A stretch of DNA of 24,482 nt from JBOGED01 sp050743625 (GTDB taxonomy: Bacteria; Actinomycetota; Nitriliruptoria; Euzebyales; Egibacteraceae). Made by a program: the position numbers and the translations under genes. Below are positions 24,226-24,482 of this stretch, piece after piece. The notes under the pieces are model-generated. The model saw only the letters and a program-made list of their open reading frames with translations. It did not search any database and was not told the DNA's origin. The stretch spans positions 1 to 24,482 of the forward strand of contig JBOGED010000185.1 in assembly GCA_050743625.1 (NCBI GenBank), written 5' to 3'. Each line of letters starts with the position of its first letter. Position 1 is the first letter of the stretch.

Positions 24226-24482
24226 AGGGGCTGGGCATAAATGACGTTGCTGTTTCCGACCGCAGCCGCCCACCCGCTCGCCTCGCGGCGTTCCCGGTGT
24301 GATGTGCCTGCTCGGGCGCATCCGCCCGTAATCGCGCACCCGCCCTGCCAGGAGTGTGTTGTGTGCGGGATATCGGCGGAGTACAGGCTGTTGTTGAATC
24401 TCGCGGTACCGCCGGTCGGGGGTGCTCGAGCCTGACCTGCAGTTTTCCTCCGGATACGAGGGAAAGTCGCGCCTCAAGCTTG
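24226..24482. other. No recognisable gene to the window end
   Basis: Both strands were read. Only short frames without motifs are present, and no RNA gene or repeat is visible. It may be further decay of the peptidase gene. Confidence 0.4.

Noticed and set aside
24093..24482. Right edge considered as an IS fragment
   Set aside because: The readable block (HVVNGHGKMTG...AELG) matches DmpA-type peptidases better than any transposase I know.

Overview
The window is high-GC DNA with actinobacterial hallmarks: GTG starts, 4-bp ATGA overlaps, TANNNT-type promoters that may drive leaderless genes, a uvrB / MBL hydrolase / uvrA neighbourhood, a HelD-type RNA polymerase helicase, and XdhC-MocA-CoxG genes. 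It fits a soil-type actinomycete, but the genus cannot be fixed from the sequence alone. I see no tRNA, rRNA, CRISPR array or intact transposase.

Layout. (1) 1-5524 is metal homeostasis. A CDF-family exporter (+) converges on a csoR - copB-type P-type ATPase - cupredoxin lipoprotein operon (-). The csoR promoter is divergent from a DUF1326 gene (+). Each of these two promoters carries one copy of a 15-bp G/C-tract motif, in opposite orientations, which I read as CsoR operators. (2) 5634-11162 is a four-gene methylated-monoterpene cassette on the minus strand: P450, terpene cyclase of the 2-methylisoborneol synthase type, geranyl-diphosphate C-methyltransferase, and a polyprenyl (GPP-type) synthase. 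It is bracketed by two ~125-bp repeats in inverted orientation, 98-99% identical, each with two strong hairpins. The cyclase promoter lies in an AT-rich patch with repeats phased at exactly 28 bp. The P450 and the prenyl synthase each carry a single-base frameshift in a homopolymer. (3) 11400-13836 is an overlapping xdhC-mocA-coxG maturation operon with no catalytic Mo-hydroxylase subunits in view. (4) 13841-15739 is a HelD/HelR-like helicase (-), whose leader holds a palindrome matching the rifamycin-associated element. (5) 15936-24235 is the uvrB ... uvrA region, with an FkbM methyltransferase and an MBL hydrolase between them. Gene remnants (antiporter, ABC exporter tail, DmpA-type peptidase) and an isolated LuxR-type helix-turn-helix fill the gaps.

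The genes form separate functional blocks. The copper block senses (CsoR), exports (ATPase) and binds (cupredoxin) copper. The terpene cassette encodes a plausible complete route: C5 units to GPP, then 2-methyl-GPP, then a cyclic C11 terpene, then an oxidised product. The most novel-looking feature is this cassette with its hairpin-bearing inverted repeats. The best-defined regulatory predictions are the paired CsoR-like sites and the RAE-like palindrome ahead of the helicase.
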